A DNA stretch of 64,000 nt from NCBI GenBank assembly GCA_018266435.1, contig JAFEAL010000012.1:23700-87699 (forward strand). The letters are read 5' to 3'. The DNA is from Bacteroidota bacterium (GTDB lineage Bacteria > Bacteroidota > Bacteroidia > Cytophagales > Cyclobacteriaceae). The notes under the pieces are model-generated. The model ran no database searches and was not told the DNA's origin. It saw only the letters and a program-made list of their open reading frames with translations. This document shows positions 46,123 to 54,089 of this stretch, piece after piece. Made by a program: the position numbers and the translations under genes. Every line of letters starts with the position of its first letter. Position 1 is the stretch's first letter.

Positions 46123-46710
46123 ATGAGCAAAGGATTAATCACTGTTTTAGTCGTTATCGGAGTAATCGTTGTTTTTGGATTTATTTTCTTTTCATGGGGA
46201 ACTGGCGTTTACGATAATGCAGTAAAAGCCCAAGAAGAAGTAAACAATGCGTGGTCGAATGTACAGACGATGTATCAGCGGAGAGCTGATTTAGTTCCAC
46301 AGCTGGTCGCAACAGTAAAAGGAGCTGCTGAAAATGAAAAAAGTATTCTTACACAAGTCACACAAGCCCGTGCAGGAATTGTTAATGCAAAAACTCCTGA
46401 CGAATTAGATAGAGCCGGTAAGCAAATAAATACCGCTATCAATCTTGCATTTGAAGCCTATCCGCAAATCAGATCGACTGAGAATTTTCAAGATTTGCAA
46501 TCTCAATTGGAAGGAAGTGAAAATAGAATTAGTGTAGCTCGAGAACGATATAACAAATCTGTTAAAGATTATAATTCTTATGTTCGCGGTTATTGGAAGA
46601 AGATGGCACTGAACTGGTTTGGTGGAAGTGAAGACTTTAGTGTGAGAAAAGGTTTTGAAGCTTCTGAAGGTGCAGACAAAGCGCCAACTGTAGATTTTAG
46701 CAGCAAGTAA
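46123..46710 (+). CDS. LemA-family membrane protein
   Basis: 195 aa. A single N-terminal membrane helix (about 6-27, VLVVIGVIVVFGFIFFS) precedes a helical domain with NAWSNVQTMYQRRADLVPQLV, the LemA signature. The end KAPTVDFSS is also typical. LemA proteins are membrane-anchored coiled-coil proteins of unclear role. It may be co-transcribed with asd and ends in a terminator hairpin. Confidence 0.92.
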   Translation: MSKGLITVLVVIGVIVVFGFIFFSWGTGVYDNAVKAQEEVNNAWSNVQTMYQRRADLVPQLVATVKGAAENEKSILTQVTQARAGIVNAKTPDELDRAGKQINTAINLAFEAYPQIRSTENFQDLQSQLEGSENRISVARERYNKSVKDYNSYVRGYWKKMALNWFGGSEDFSVRKGFEASEGADKAPTVDFSSK

Positions 46711-46732
46711 TTAAAAAGAAAAAATTGTTTTT

Positions 46733-46760
46733 CAGCCTCGACAAAGTCGGGGCTGTTTTA
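46733..46760 (+). terminator. Terminator after asd-lemA
   Basis: A 10-bp stem (46733-46742 with 46746-46755, one G-T) with AAA loop followed by TTTTATTT. It overlaps the stop region of the convergent TPR gene and may serve both sides. Confidence 0.75.
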
Positions 46761-47864
46761 TTTACAACTCTTCTTAATTGCAGCCTTAGCCTCTTGCGAG
46801 CCGAGTTCATCGGCACGTTTTAAGTCCAGGCATCCATCGTAGTTGTTATTCATGGTGAGTTTTACCAAGCCGCGCTGGTAATAGGTTTCGGGGTCGGTGG
46901 GGTATAATTCAATAGAAGATGAATAATCGTCTACGGCACCGGCATAATCTTCTTTTTCAGTTTTGCTCAGGGCACGGTTGTCAAAATAGGTTGGGTTGGT
47001 AGCATCTAATTCAATGGCTTTGGTGTAGTCGGCAATGGAGCCTTCATAATCTTGCATGGTATATTTTAATACTCCGCGCAGGTTAAATGTTTCGGCACTC
47101 TGGTTGTTCAGTTCAATGGCTTTGTTGTAATCGTCAAGAGCGCCTTTCAAATCTTCCTTAGCAGTTTTAGCCAGCGCCCGGTTTTCATACTTCAATGGGT
47201 CTTTGGCATCCAGTTTAATGGCCTGATCATAATCAGCAATGGCCAACGCAAAATTGCTGGTATTGTAGTAGGCTACTCCGCGGTAGTTATACAAATTAGC
47301 ATCTGTTTTATCCAACTCAATGGCTTTGGAATAATCGTCAATGGCGCTCACGTATTCGCCCAACTCGGCCTTTACAATTCCCCGGTTAAAATATTTGTCA
47401 TCGGTTACAGGCCCAAGTTCTAAAGATTTTGAAAAATCAAAATAAGCGCCTTGCAAGTCTTCGATGTTGTATTTGGCAAACCCACGGTTGGTGTAAGCTT
47501 CAGCATACTTGGGGTTAAATTTGATTGCTTTGTTTAAATCGGCAATAGCGCCATCATCATCTCCCAAATTAATTTTAGATTCACCCCGGTAATTCCATGC
47601 TTCCGTTAGCGTGGAGTCAATTTCTAATGCAAAATTAAAATCACCAATTGCTCCATAATAATCTGAAAGTGCCATGCGGGCGCGGCCCCGCAAGGTGAAC
47701 GCATTTTTATTTTTGGGATTGGTATCGATCACTTTGTTGAGATCCAGTTTGGCACCGGCAAAATCTTTGGCCTCAATTTTTTTCCGAATTACATCAAGCG
47801 GATCAGTCTGAGCAAAGGCACAGATACCTGAAAACGACAACATCCAAAATAAAATTTTTTTCAT
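46758..47864 (-). CDS. Secreted TPR-repeat protein
   Basis: 368 aa from MKKILFWMLSFSGICAFAQ, whose signal peptide supports the ATG at 47864 over an in-frame start 7 codons upstream. The rest is about ten 34-residue TPR units, many nearly identical, e.g. AIDDYSKAIELD, AIADYDQAIKLD, ALDDYNKAIEL. The pattern gives a superhelical protein-binding scaffold in the periplasm. Partner unknown. A strongly repetitive gene prone to repeat change. Confidence 0.85.
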   Translation of the reverse strand: MKKILFWMLSFSGICAFAQTDPLDVIRKKIEAKDFAGAKLDLNKVIDTNPKNKNAFTLRGRARMALSDYYGAIGDFNFALEIDSTLTEAWNYRGESKINLGDDDGAIADLNKAIKFNPKYAEAYTNRGFAKYNIEDLQGAYFDFSKSLELGPVTDDKYFNRGIVKAELGEYVSAIDDYSKAIELDKTDANLYNYRGVAYYNTSNFALAIADYDQAIKLDAKDPLKYENRALAKTAKEDLKGALDDYNKAIELNNQSAETFNLRGVLKYTMQDYEGSIADYTKAIELDATNPTYFDNRALSKTEKEDYAGAVDDYSSSIELYPTDPETYYQRGLVKLTMNNNYDGCLDLKRADELGSQEAKAAIKKSCK

Positions 47865-48023
47865 ACGGTATAATTGATTGAGCAAGTTAGCAAGTTTTTC
47901 AATCCTTCGTTATTATACAATATAGCTACACGATAAAATCAGCCATCGCATTCGGCCGTTCAGAAAAAAACTGTACCTAAAATTTCTGTGTTTCCGTAGA
48001 TTTGGTTTGTCAATCTGATCTCC

Positions 48024-49154
48024 ATGAAAAAATATCTCACGTTGTGCACATTCTTTTTATATTCTACATCGGTTGTGTGGGCGCAAGAAAAACCACTGGC
48101 CGATAAAATGGATTTTGAAGAATATGATCCGCCATCATCATTGGTGGTGACCGAGCATAAACTGACCCGGGCTAAATTTCCTTTTATTGACATTCACAAT
48201 CACCAGGGAGATATGAATAAAGCTGATCTGGGCAAGCTGATTAAAGAAATGGATCAACTTAACATGGCTGTGATGAACAACCTGAGTGGGAGGGGTTTTG
48301 GAGGAGTGAAGGATTTTAGCGGAAGCAATCAACACCTGTATGCTTCGCTCGACAACATCAAAAAAAACTACCCCAACCGCTTCATTCTGTTTACCAATAT
48401 CAGCTTTGTAGACATAGATGATCCTGCTTGGACGACCAACACCGTGAAGCAACTGGAAGAAAATGTGAAAGCCGGGGCAAAAGGGTTGAAGATATATAAG
48501 TCACTTGGCATGTTTGCCCGTGATAAAAATGGCAGACGCATCCACATTGATGATTCGCGCATAGATGCCGTGTGGGATAAATGTGGTGAACTTGGCATCC
48601 CGGTACTGATTCATGCCGCAGACCCCAAGCAATTCTGGCAACCGATCGACAAAAACAACGAACGCTGGCTGGAGCTAAAAACACATCCCGGCCGCAGGCA
48701 TGACAAAGACACTGTGAAGTGGGAAACAATAATAGCCGAGCAGCACCGCATGTTTCGAAAACATCCCAACACAAAATTCATTGACGCCCACTTGGGTTGG
48801 TATGGCAATGATTTGAAAAAACTGGGAAAATTATTGGACGAAATGCCTAATGTTTATACCGAAATCGGGGCTGTAATTGCTGAGTTGGGCAGGCAGCCCC
48901 GCGCAGCCAAAGAATTTTTAACAAAATACCAGGACCGTGTGCTGTTTGGTAAAGACAGTTGGGTGCCCGAAGAATACACCACGTATTTCAGGGTACTTGA
49001 AACTGAAGATGAATATTTTCTATACCACAAAAGGTATCACGCGTTTTGGCGCATGTATGGCATTGGTTTGCCTGATGAGGTGTTGAAAAAAATTTATTAC
49101 AAAAATGCCATGAAACTGGTGAGCGGAATAGATGCTTCGCTGTTTCCCCAATAA
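48024..49154 (+). CDS. Secreted amidohydrolase-superfamily protein
   Basis: 376 aa with a signal peptide (1-20, ending VVWAQ). The TIM-barrel metal site is seen as HNHQGD after FPFID, LIHAADP, FIDAHLGW and FGKDSW: this is the His-x-His, His, His, Asp order of amidohydrolase_2-type enzymes (decarboxylase/lactonase-like). Periplasmic, substrate unknown. TAGATTTG at 47997-48004 may be its -7 promoter element. Confidence 0.85.
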   Translation: MKKYLTLCTFFLYSTSVVWAQEKPLADKMDFEEYDPPSSLVVTEHKLTRAKFPFIDIHNHQGDMNKADLGKLIKEMDQLNMAVMNNLSGRGFGGVKDFSGSNQHLYASLDNIKKNYPNRFILFTNISFVDIDDPAWTTNTVKQLEENVKAGAKGLKIYKSLGMFARDKNGRRIHIDDSRIDAVWDKCGELGIPVLIHAADPKQFWQPIDKNNERWLELKTHPGRRHDKDTVKWETIIAEQHRMFRKHPNTKFIDAHLGWYGNDLKKLGKLLDEMPNVYTEIGAVIAELGRQPRAAKEFLTKYQDRVLFGKDSWVPEEYTTYFRVLETEDEYFLYHKRYHAFWRMYGIGLPDEVLKKIYYKNAMKLVSGIDASLFPQ

Positions 49155-49206
49155 AAATGTACTACACGCATCGGTTAGGCCGAAGCAAAAAAAATGGTTA
49201 GGTCAA

Positions 49207-50622
49207 TCAACCCTGAAAATGTTTCAGGCGCACAATCTCTTCGGGTTTTAAAAAGCGCCACTGACCGCGTGCCAATTCTTTTTTATCAAGCCCGGCATAC
49301 ATCACACGGTCCAGTTTGATTACTTCATAACCGAGTGCCTCAAATATCCTTCTTACGATGCGGTTCCATCCGATGTGTATTTCAATGCCCACTTCTTTTC
49401 CATCATCGCCCACAATGGCCAGGTCATCTACTTGTGCCTTGCCCTCATCAAAATACACGCCATCTAAAATCTTTTGAAAATCATCTTTAGTGAGAGGCCT
49501 GTTTAGTTCTACTTTGTAAATTTTCTTGGCTTTATAGGAGGGATGAGTCAACTTATCGGCCAGGTCTCCGTCATTGGTGAGCAACAAGAGCCCGGTCGTA
49601 TTTCGGTCTAATCGCCCCACCGGGTAAATTCGCTCGTTGCAGGCACTTGCTACCAACTCCATTACCGTTTTGCGTTCTTCGGGATCGTCTGTGGTGGTGA
49701 TAAAGCCCTTGGGTTTGTTAAGCAAAATATAAACCAGCGGTTCGGCTTTGAGTTTGCGTCCTTCGTAACGCACATCATCAGTTGGTTTTACTTTATGCCC
49801 CATTTCTGTGATCGTTACCCCGTTTACGGTTACCAGCCCCATCTTAATAAACTCATCGGCCTCTCTGCGGCTACCCACCCCGCTGTTAGCCATAAACTTA
49901 TTCAGTCGGATCAATCCATCGGGGTTCTTTTCCGTTCTTTCCTGAGCGGACGGGCGAGCTGCTTTTTTCTCACTTCTTTCAGTTCCGGGTTTTACTTTTT
50001 TTACTTCACTGCGATCAAATTTTTTAAAGTTTGAAAATCGTTCACGGCTTTCCTGTTTTGAAAATTTTTTATGGAACGGCTTTTCGTCAGATGAGTCAGA
50101 TCGCTTGAACCGAGGCTTAGCGTTTTCTTTATCCAGGGGTCGATCTTCCTCTCTTCTGGAGTATTCTTTTCTGAATGGTCTCTTGCCTGACGAATCACCT
50201 TGACCGAATTGCTGTTTGGAGTTTTCGCGGTTTGAATAACGGTCGTCATTTCTTTGTGAATAGTTTTTACGAAAGGGTTTCTCTTCGGATGAATCTGAGC
50301 GGCTAAACCGAGGTTTATTTTCCCGCTCTGAAAATCTTCGTTCATCTGAACCTTCGTCTCTTTTTCTGCGAAAAGGCCGGTCAGTATCGCGACTGAATCG
50401 CGAAGAACTATGTTGATCACGATCAAATTTTTTTTCGCTGAAAGGGCGCGACTCTTTTGTTGACCCGGAAGAGAAACTCTTTTTTGAAAATTTTCTTTCA
50501 GAAAAAGAATCAGATGAACCTCCTGATTCAGGTCTTTTCTTTTTCCGGTCGTAAAATGATTTTTCAGCCCGACTTTGCTTGCCGAACGAAGTTCTCTTAT
50601 CGGATTTACCAAAACGTGCCAT
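49207..50622 (-). CDS. RsuA/RluB-type pseudouridine synthase with long charged N-terminal tail
   Basis: 471 aa. The C-terminal half (about 230-471) is the enzyme: an S4 RNA-binding domain (LNKFMANSGVGSRREADEFI) and catalytic domain with D in GRLDRNTTGLLLL. It modifies 16S or 23S rRNA. The first 225 residues are disordered and Arg/Ser/Lys/Asp-rich, built of imperfect repeats of the form KPRFxRSDSSxEKPFxKxxS. Bacteroidota rluB homologues often carry such tails, perhaps for RNA binding. The large frame in 50001-50612 is a shadow of this repeat. Confidence 0.9.
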   Translation of the reverse strand: MARFGKSDKRTSFGKQSRAEKSFYDRKKKRPESGGSSDSFSERKFSKKSFSSGSTKESRPFSEKKFDRDQHSSSRFSRDTDRPFRRKRDEGSDERRFSERENKPRFSRSDSSEEKPFRKNYSQRNDDRYSNRENSKQQFGQGDSSGKRPFRKEYSRREEDRPLDKENAKPRFKRSDSSDEKPFHKKFSKQESRERFSNFKKFDRSEVKKVKPGTERSEKKAARPSAQERTEKNPDGLIRLNKFMANSGVGSRREADEFIKMGLVTVNGVTITEMGHKVKPTDDVRYEGRKLKAEPLVYILLNKPKGFITTTDDPEERKTVMELVASACNERIYPVGRLDRNTTGLLLLTNDGDLADKLTHPSYKAKKIYKVELNRPLTKDDFQKILDGVYFDEGKAQVDDLAIVGDDGKEVGIEIHIGWNRIVRRIFEALGYEVIKLDRVMYAGLDKKELARGQWRFLKPEEIVRLKHFQG

Positions 50623-50662
50623 ACGGGTCTAGTTATTTGGTTTGAAGGTACTTAGAAAATAA

Positions 50663-50698
50663 TAAATAAAAACGGCTTCTATTGGATGAAGCCGTTTT
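50663..50698 (-). terminator. Terminator after scpB
   Basis: A perfect 11-bp stem (50669-50679 with 50688-50698) with an 8-nt loop. On the minus strand it is followed by TTTTATTTATT. It sits 26 nt beyond the scpB stop and before the pseudouridine synthase start. Confidence 0.75.
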
Positions 50699-50723
50699 AC
50701 AGGTTTTTGCAAAATTCTAATAG

Positions 50724-51290
50724 CTATTGGTTCTCTGGGGTTTCACCGATGGTATTAACCTCGTTGCTGAAATCTTTGGGAGTAGGTAATTCGCTGATAT
50801 CATTAATGCCAAAGTATTCCATAAACTTAGAACTGGTGCCATAAAGCATGGGACGACCAATAGTTTCGGCCTTTCCTTGTATCTCAATCAACCCTTTATC
50901 CAATAATTTTTGAATGGCATAATCACAATTAACCCCACGGATATTCTCTACTTCTGGCTTGGAGATCGGTTGTTTGTAAGCAATGATCGAGAGTGTTTCC
51001 ATAGCGCTGATCGACAATCTTTTTTTCGATTGCTGTTTTAGCATGATGCCAATGCTGGCTTGGTACGCGGGTTTAGTCAGAAACTGATAGCCACCACCGG
51101 ATTTGTACAATTGAAAAGAGTACTCTTCAAACTGGAATTTTTCTTCGAGCCTTTTTAGTGCGGCAGTAATATCTTCTTCAGGAACCTCTGCATTAAACAT
51201 TTCAGAAAGGCAAGCCTTCAGATCGGCTACCTTAGTGGGAGTTGGTGAACAAAACACCAAAGCCTCAATATGATTTTGTAAAAAGTCCAT
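50724..51290 (-). CDS. scpB: Segregation and condensation protein B
   Basis: 188 aa subunit of the SMC-ScpAB condensin; two winged helices. The motifs IEALVFCSPTP near the N-terminus and LSIIAYKQPISKPEVENIRGVN, then QKLLDKGLIE and GRPMLYGTSSKFMEYFGI, are canonical. No scpA next to it. It precedes the pseudouridine synthase on the same strand, as in many bacteria where scpB and rluB are neighbours. Confidence 0.95.
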   Translation of the reverse strand: MDFLQNHIEALVFCSPTPTKVADLKACLSEMFNAEVPEEDITAALKRLEEKFQFEEYSFQLYKSGGGYQFLTKPAYQASIGIMLKQQSKKRLSISAMETLSIIAYKQPISKPEVENIRGVNCDYAIQKLLDKGLIEIQGKAETIGRPMLYGTSSKFMEYFGINDISELPTPKDFSNEVNTIGETPENQ

Positions 51291-51327
51291 GTTATTTTTA
51301 GCAAGAGGTTTAAGGTGAGGGATCGGA

Positions 51328-52020
51328 TCAGTCTTGCTTCATCATTTTAGCTTCGATCGACTGGGTAGTATGGGGCACGGCAATCAATCGTTCTTTTGAA
51401 ATCAACTTTCCGGTTACCGAGCATATTCCGTACGTTCCGTTCTTAATTCGCACTAACGCATTTTCTAAATTGGTAATGTATTTCAACTGGCGGGCCGCTA
51501 ATTGGCTCATGTTTTCTTTCTCGGCAGTTTCAGCCCCGTCTTCCAGTACTTTTGTGTTTCCGCCCGAAGTAGAATCTGTGCCTTCATCGTTATTTCTGTT
51601 CAATGTCTCTTTCAGGATTTTGAATTCTTCACGCGCTTTATCCAATTTACCGTTGATCAGCATTTCAAACTCTTTAAGCTCTTCATCGCTGTAGCGTGTT
51701 TTAGTATCAGGAACGGATGATGATTTAACCGGTTTGTGGGCAATAGGCCGTTGAGTAGGTATAGAAAAAATATTCAACTGTGCCGGTGCCGGTTTGTTCA
51801 CAATGTGGGCTTGTGCTTTAGCTGGTTTAGTGGGAATAGTCTTTTTAGCTATCTTCTTAGCTGCAACTTTTTTAGGGCTGGTTTTTTTAGCTACTTTCTT
51901 GGGGGCTATTTTCTTCGATGGCTTTTTGGCTACAGTCTTTTTTACCTTTGCTGCGTTCTTGGGTTTTGCTGAAGATTTCTTAGCTGGTTTTGAAGATTTC
52001 TTCTTTGCTGATTTTGCCAT
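51328..52020 (-). CDS. DksA/TraR-like protein with histone-H1-like N-terminal tail
   Basis: 230 aa. Residues 1-70 are a Lys/Ala/Pro tail with repeats (KKVAKKTSPKKVAAKKIAKK) like histone H1. Residues 105-230 are DksA-like: coiled coil (ELKEFEMLINGKLDKAREEF) and the globular end YGICSVTGKLISKERLIAVP. Of the usual four zinc cysteines only one is seen, so this is a zinc-independent type. DksA binds RNA polymerase in the stringent response; the basic tail probably binds DNA. A combination known in Bacteroidota. Regulatory target unknown. Confidence 0.88.
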   Translation of the reverse strand: MAKSAKKKSSKPAKKSSAKPKNAAKVKKTVAKKPSKKIAPKKVAKKTSPKKVAAKKIAKKTIPTKPAKAQAHIVNKPAPAQLNIFSIPTQRPIAHKPVKSSSVPDTKTRYSDEELKEFEMLINGKLDKAREEFKILKETLNRNNDEGTDSTSGGNTKVLEDGAETAEKENMSQLAARQLKYITNLENALVRIKNGTYGICSVTGKLISKERLIAVPHTTQSIEAKMMKQD

Positions 52021-52266
52021 AACTGATTCTTTTTAAGAGTAGTGTGTAATAAAAAGTGCGGCAAAAATACATTTATGCAAACGAAACAAAAAATCTAACC
52101 TTCACTTTTCCTGGAAGCTCAGTTTTAAGGCTTAGCCTTCGGCATTCCTGTGTTTTGTGGAAAATTGATTACCCAGGCAAACATTTAAGTACAGATGCCT
52201 TGTTCTGTATTAAAATTTAGCTGTGGCTGGTTAAGATTGAACAAGAATTTGGCGCAGGTAATCCGA

Positions 52267-52659
52267 TCAATTATCAAAATCAGGATCATAGCTGGCTTCG
52301 CGGCCGCTTCGCTTGCCGCCACCATCTTCATCGTCTGAGCCTTCGTACTCGTCATTTCCTTCAAAGTCATCTCCCCCCTCAAATGAATCGGTGTTGTCGT
52401 CACCGGCATCTTCAAATTCCTGACGTTTGCCTGATTCAACATCGTAGCCGCCATCGCTGTTTTTGGTAGCAGGAAGTTTTACCAGGTACACAGCATCGTC
52501 TGTTTCGAGCGGAAAAACAAAAATGGGTTGGTTTTTTGCATTCAAAATTCTTGTAATACTCGACTCGTAACCATTGGGGTATTGCTCGCGCATCAGCTCT
52601 TGCAATTGGCTCGAAAGGTTTTCTAAACTTTTAATAATTCTTTTTTTGGGAGAGGCCAT
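52267..52659 (-). CDS. Conserved hypothetical with acidic tail
   Basis: 130 aa. The first 70 residues (KRIIKSLENLSSQLQELMREQYPNGYE, FVFPLETDDAVYLVKLP) look like a conserved Cytophagales family. From about 85 on it is Asp/Glu/Gly-rich and disordered (GGDDFEGNDEYEGSDDEDGG). No signal peptide. Function unknown. Confidence 0.75.
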   Translation of the reverse strand: MASPKKRIIKSLENLSSQLQELMREQYPNGYESSITRILNAKNQPIFVFPLETDDAVYLVKLPATKNSDGGYDVESGKRQEFEDAGDDNTDSFEGGDDFEGNDEYEGSDDEDGGGKRSGREASYDPDFDN

Positions 52660-52840
52660 TGTTTATTCAATACATTGAAAATCGGCTCAAATAGCAACGA
52701 AATGACAGAGTAGGCAAGATTTTTTTAAAAATTTTTTGATGGTTGGCCAAAATCTTTCTACTTTGCTCATCTCAAACGATTTATAAACCAAATCCAGTTC
52801 TATCGATTTATACCTCTACGTTACCTAAACAACGTACACT

Positions 52841-53491
52841 ATGATTGACCCAAAATGCAGCGACAGCCAATTGGTATCGCTCTATCAATCCGGTAATGAA
52901 GAGGCGTTTGAATTGTTGCTGCGCAGGCACAAATCTAGAATCTATACCTCTATCTACTTGATTGTAAAAGACCGATACGTAGCAGAAGACCTGTTGCAGG
53001 ATGTGTTTATTAAAGCCGTAAACGTAATCAAGAGCGGCCGCTATAACGAAGAAGGTAAGTTTTTGCCATGGATTAGCCGCATTGCCCACAACCTTTCCAT
53101 CGACCATTTTAGGAGTTGTAAACGTCATCCGGAGGTTGTTTTAGAGGATGGAAGCCGTTTATTTGACTCTTTGCAGTTTGCCGATGAAAATTTTGAAATA
53201 ATTCAATCGCGCCAAGATACCAAAAGCAAATTGCGGGCGTTAATCAAGCAACTGCCGCAAGAACAAAAAGAAGTACTGATCATGCGCCAATACCTGCAAA
53301 TGAGCTTTCAGGAAATAGCCGACCGCACCGGGGTGAGTATCAACACTGCCTTGGGGCGTATGCGTTATGCACTGATCAACTTGCGCAAAAATATGACCAA
53401 AGCAAATGCCTATGATAAAAACGTTTACCCAACACGATCTGATGAGGAGGTTGTACCAAGAAACCTCAGCCGAGGAGACGAAGGAGATTGA
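52841..53491 (+). CDS. RNA polymerase sigma-70 family (ECF-like) sigma factor
   Basis: 216 aa. Region 2 is seen as LRRHKSRIYTSIYLIVKDR and AEDLLQDVFIKA plus LPWISRIAHNLSID; region 4 as LPQEQKEVLIMRQY and SFQEIADRTGVSINTALGRM. A 25-residue tail after region 4 (TKANAYDKNVYPTRSDEEV) overlaps the start of the next gene in another frame by about 80 nt. Probably a conserved Bacteroidota sigma with a small partner rather than a classic anti-sigma. Confidence 0.9.
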   Translation: MIDPKCSDSQLVSLYQSGNEEAFELLLRRHKSRIYTSIYLIVKDRYVAEDLLQDVFIKAVNVIKSGRYNEEGKFLPWISRIAHNLSIDHFRSCKRHPEVVLEDGSRLFDSLQFADENFEIIQSRQDTKSKLRALIKQLPQEQKEVLIMRQYLQMSFQEIADRTGVSINTALGRMRYALINLRKNMTKANAYDKNVYPTRSDEEVVPRNLSRGDEGD

Positions 53492-53642
53492 CAAGGCTCT
53501 TCTTTGTGACAGTGAGTTACAGCGGCAGTATAAAGAACTGCTTGCCATAAAGAAGCAACTGGAGGCAGTTTCTCTGAATCCCTCTGAAGGCACGGTTCAA
53601 AACATACTGAACTACGCCAACGGGCTGCAAGAACACCAATAG
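53406..53642 (+). CDS. Small partner protein overlapping the sigma factor gene
   Basis: 78 aa (72-78 aa depending on ATG 53406 or 53412). Helical with TQHDLMRRLYQETSAEETKEIDKALLCDSEL, a pattern close to the N-terminal part of anti-sigma (zinc-less) proteins; no transmembrane helix. It begins inside the sigma gene 80-86 nt before its stop in another frame, so translation is likely coupled. Probably modulates the sigma factor; not proven. A terminator follows at 53712. Confidence 0.8.
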   Translation: MPMIKTFTQHDLMRRLYQETSAEETKEIDKALLCDSELQRQYKELLAIKKQLEAVSLNPSEGTVQNILNYANGLQEHQ

Positions 53643-53711
53643 TACCTACGCACGTATTGCCCTGACAACTGCAGTTATTGGTGTATACATTCTTGTAGAA
53701 AACATTACCTC

Positions 53712-53742
53712 ACTATTATTTTTCAGTTAATAATAGTTTTTT
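53712..53742 (+). terminator. Terminator of the sigma/partner operon
   Basis: A 9-bp stem (53712-53720 with 53729-53737) with 8-nt loop followed by TTTTTT. A separate 9-bp inverted repeat (53633-53641 with 53676-53684) lies upstream across the stop codon of the partner gene. Confidence 0.75.
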
Positions 53743-53796
53743 GGCTTGAACCCAAGCATTCTCTTTTACGTTATTTGTAGCATGATACCACTACAA

Positions 53797-53997
53797 ATGA
53801 AAAATACATCTAAACTGGCTATTCTTCAAAGCTTGGATGATATGGATCAGGTACAGATGGAAGATGTTCTGACCTATATCAAAAGCATCTTGCAGGAATC
53901 GGCTAGTCAACGGAGTTTTAAGAGAGAAGCAATGAAAGAAATCCGGCAAGCATTGAATCAAGCCAAAAAAGGAGCCGGCTTGCAATTGTCGGTTTAG
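53797..53997 (+). CDS. Small antitoxin-like helical protein
   Basis: 66 aa from MKNTSKLAILQSLDDMD; in-frame codons upstream (TTG 53746, ATG 53782) could extend it. Sequence pattern (LQSLDDMDQVQMEDVLTYIKSIL... KEIRQALNQAKKG) recalls the addiction-module antitoxins with an N-terminal DNA-binding-like helix pair and C-terminal helix. No toxin gene follows; the next 90 nt hold no frame. May be a solitary antitoxin remnant or regulatory protein. Confidence 0.5.
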   Translation: MKNTSKLAILQSLDDMDQVQMEDVLTYIKSILQESASQRSFKREAMKEIRQALNQAKKGAGLQLSV

Positions 53998-54089
53998 TAT
54001 TTTTTACGCACCTCAAAAAAACAGCCGATGAAAATAATCGGCCAGAGGTTCTCATTCCTTGCCACACCCCTCTTAATAATATCTGCCCA

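Noticed and set aside
46758-47864. CRISPR-like or tandem DNA array in the TPR gene
   Set aside because: Repeat period is about 102 nt in frame with TPR units, so it is protein repetition, not CRISPR.
50001-50612. 203-aa frame in the pseudouridine synthase tail
   Set aside because: Shifted-frame shadow of the repeat-rich tail; the main frame carries the enzyme.
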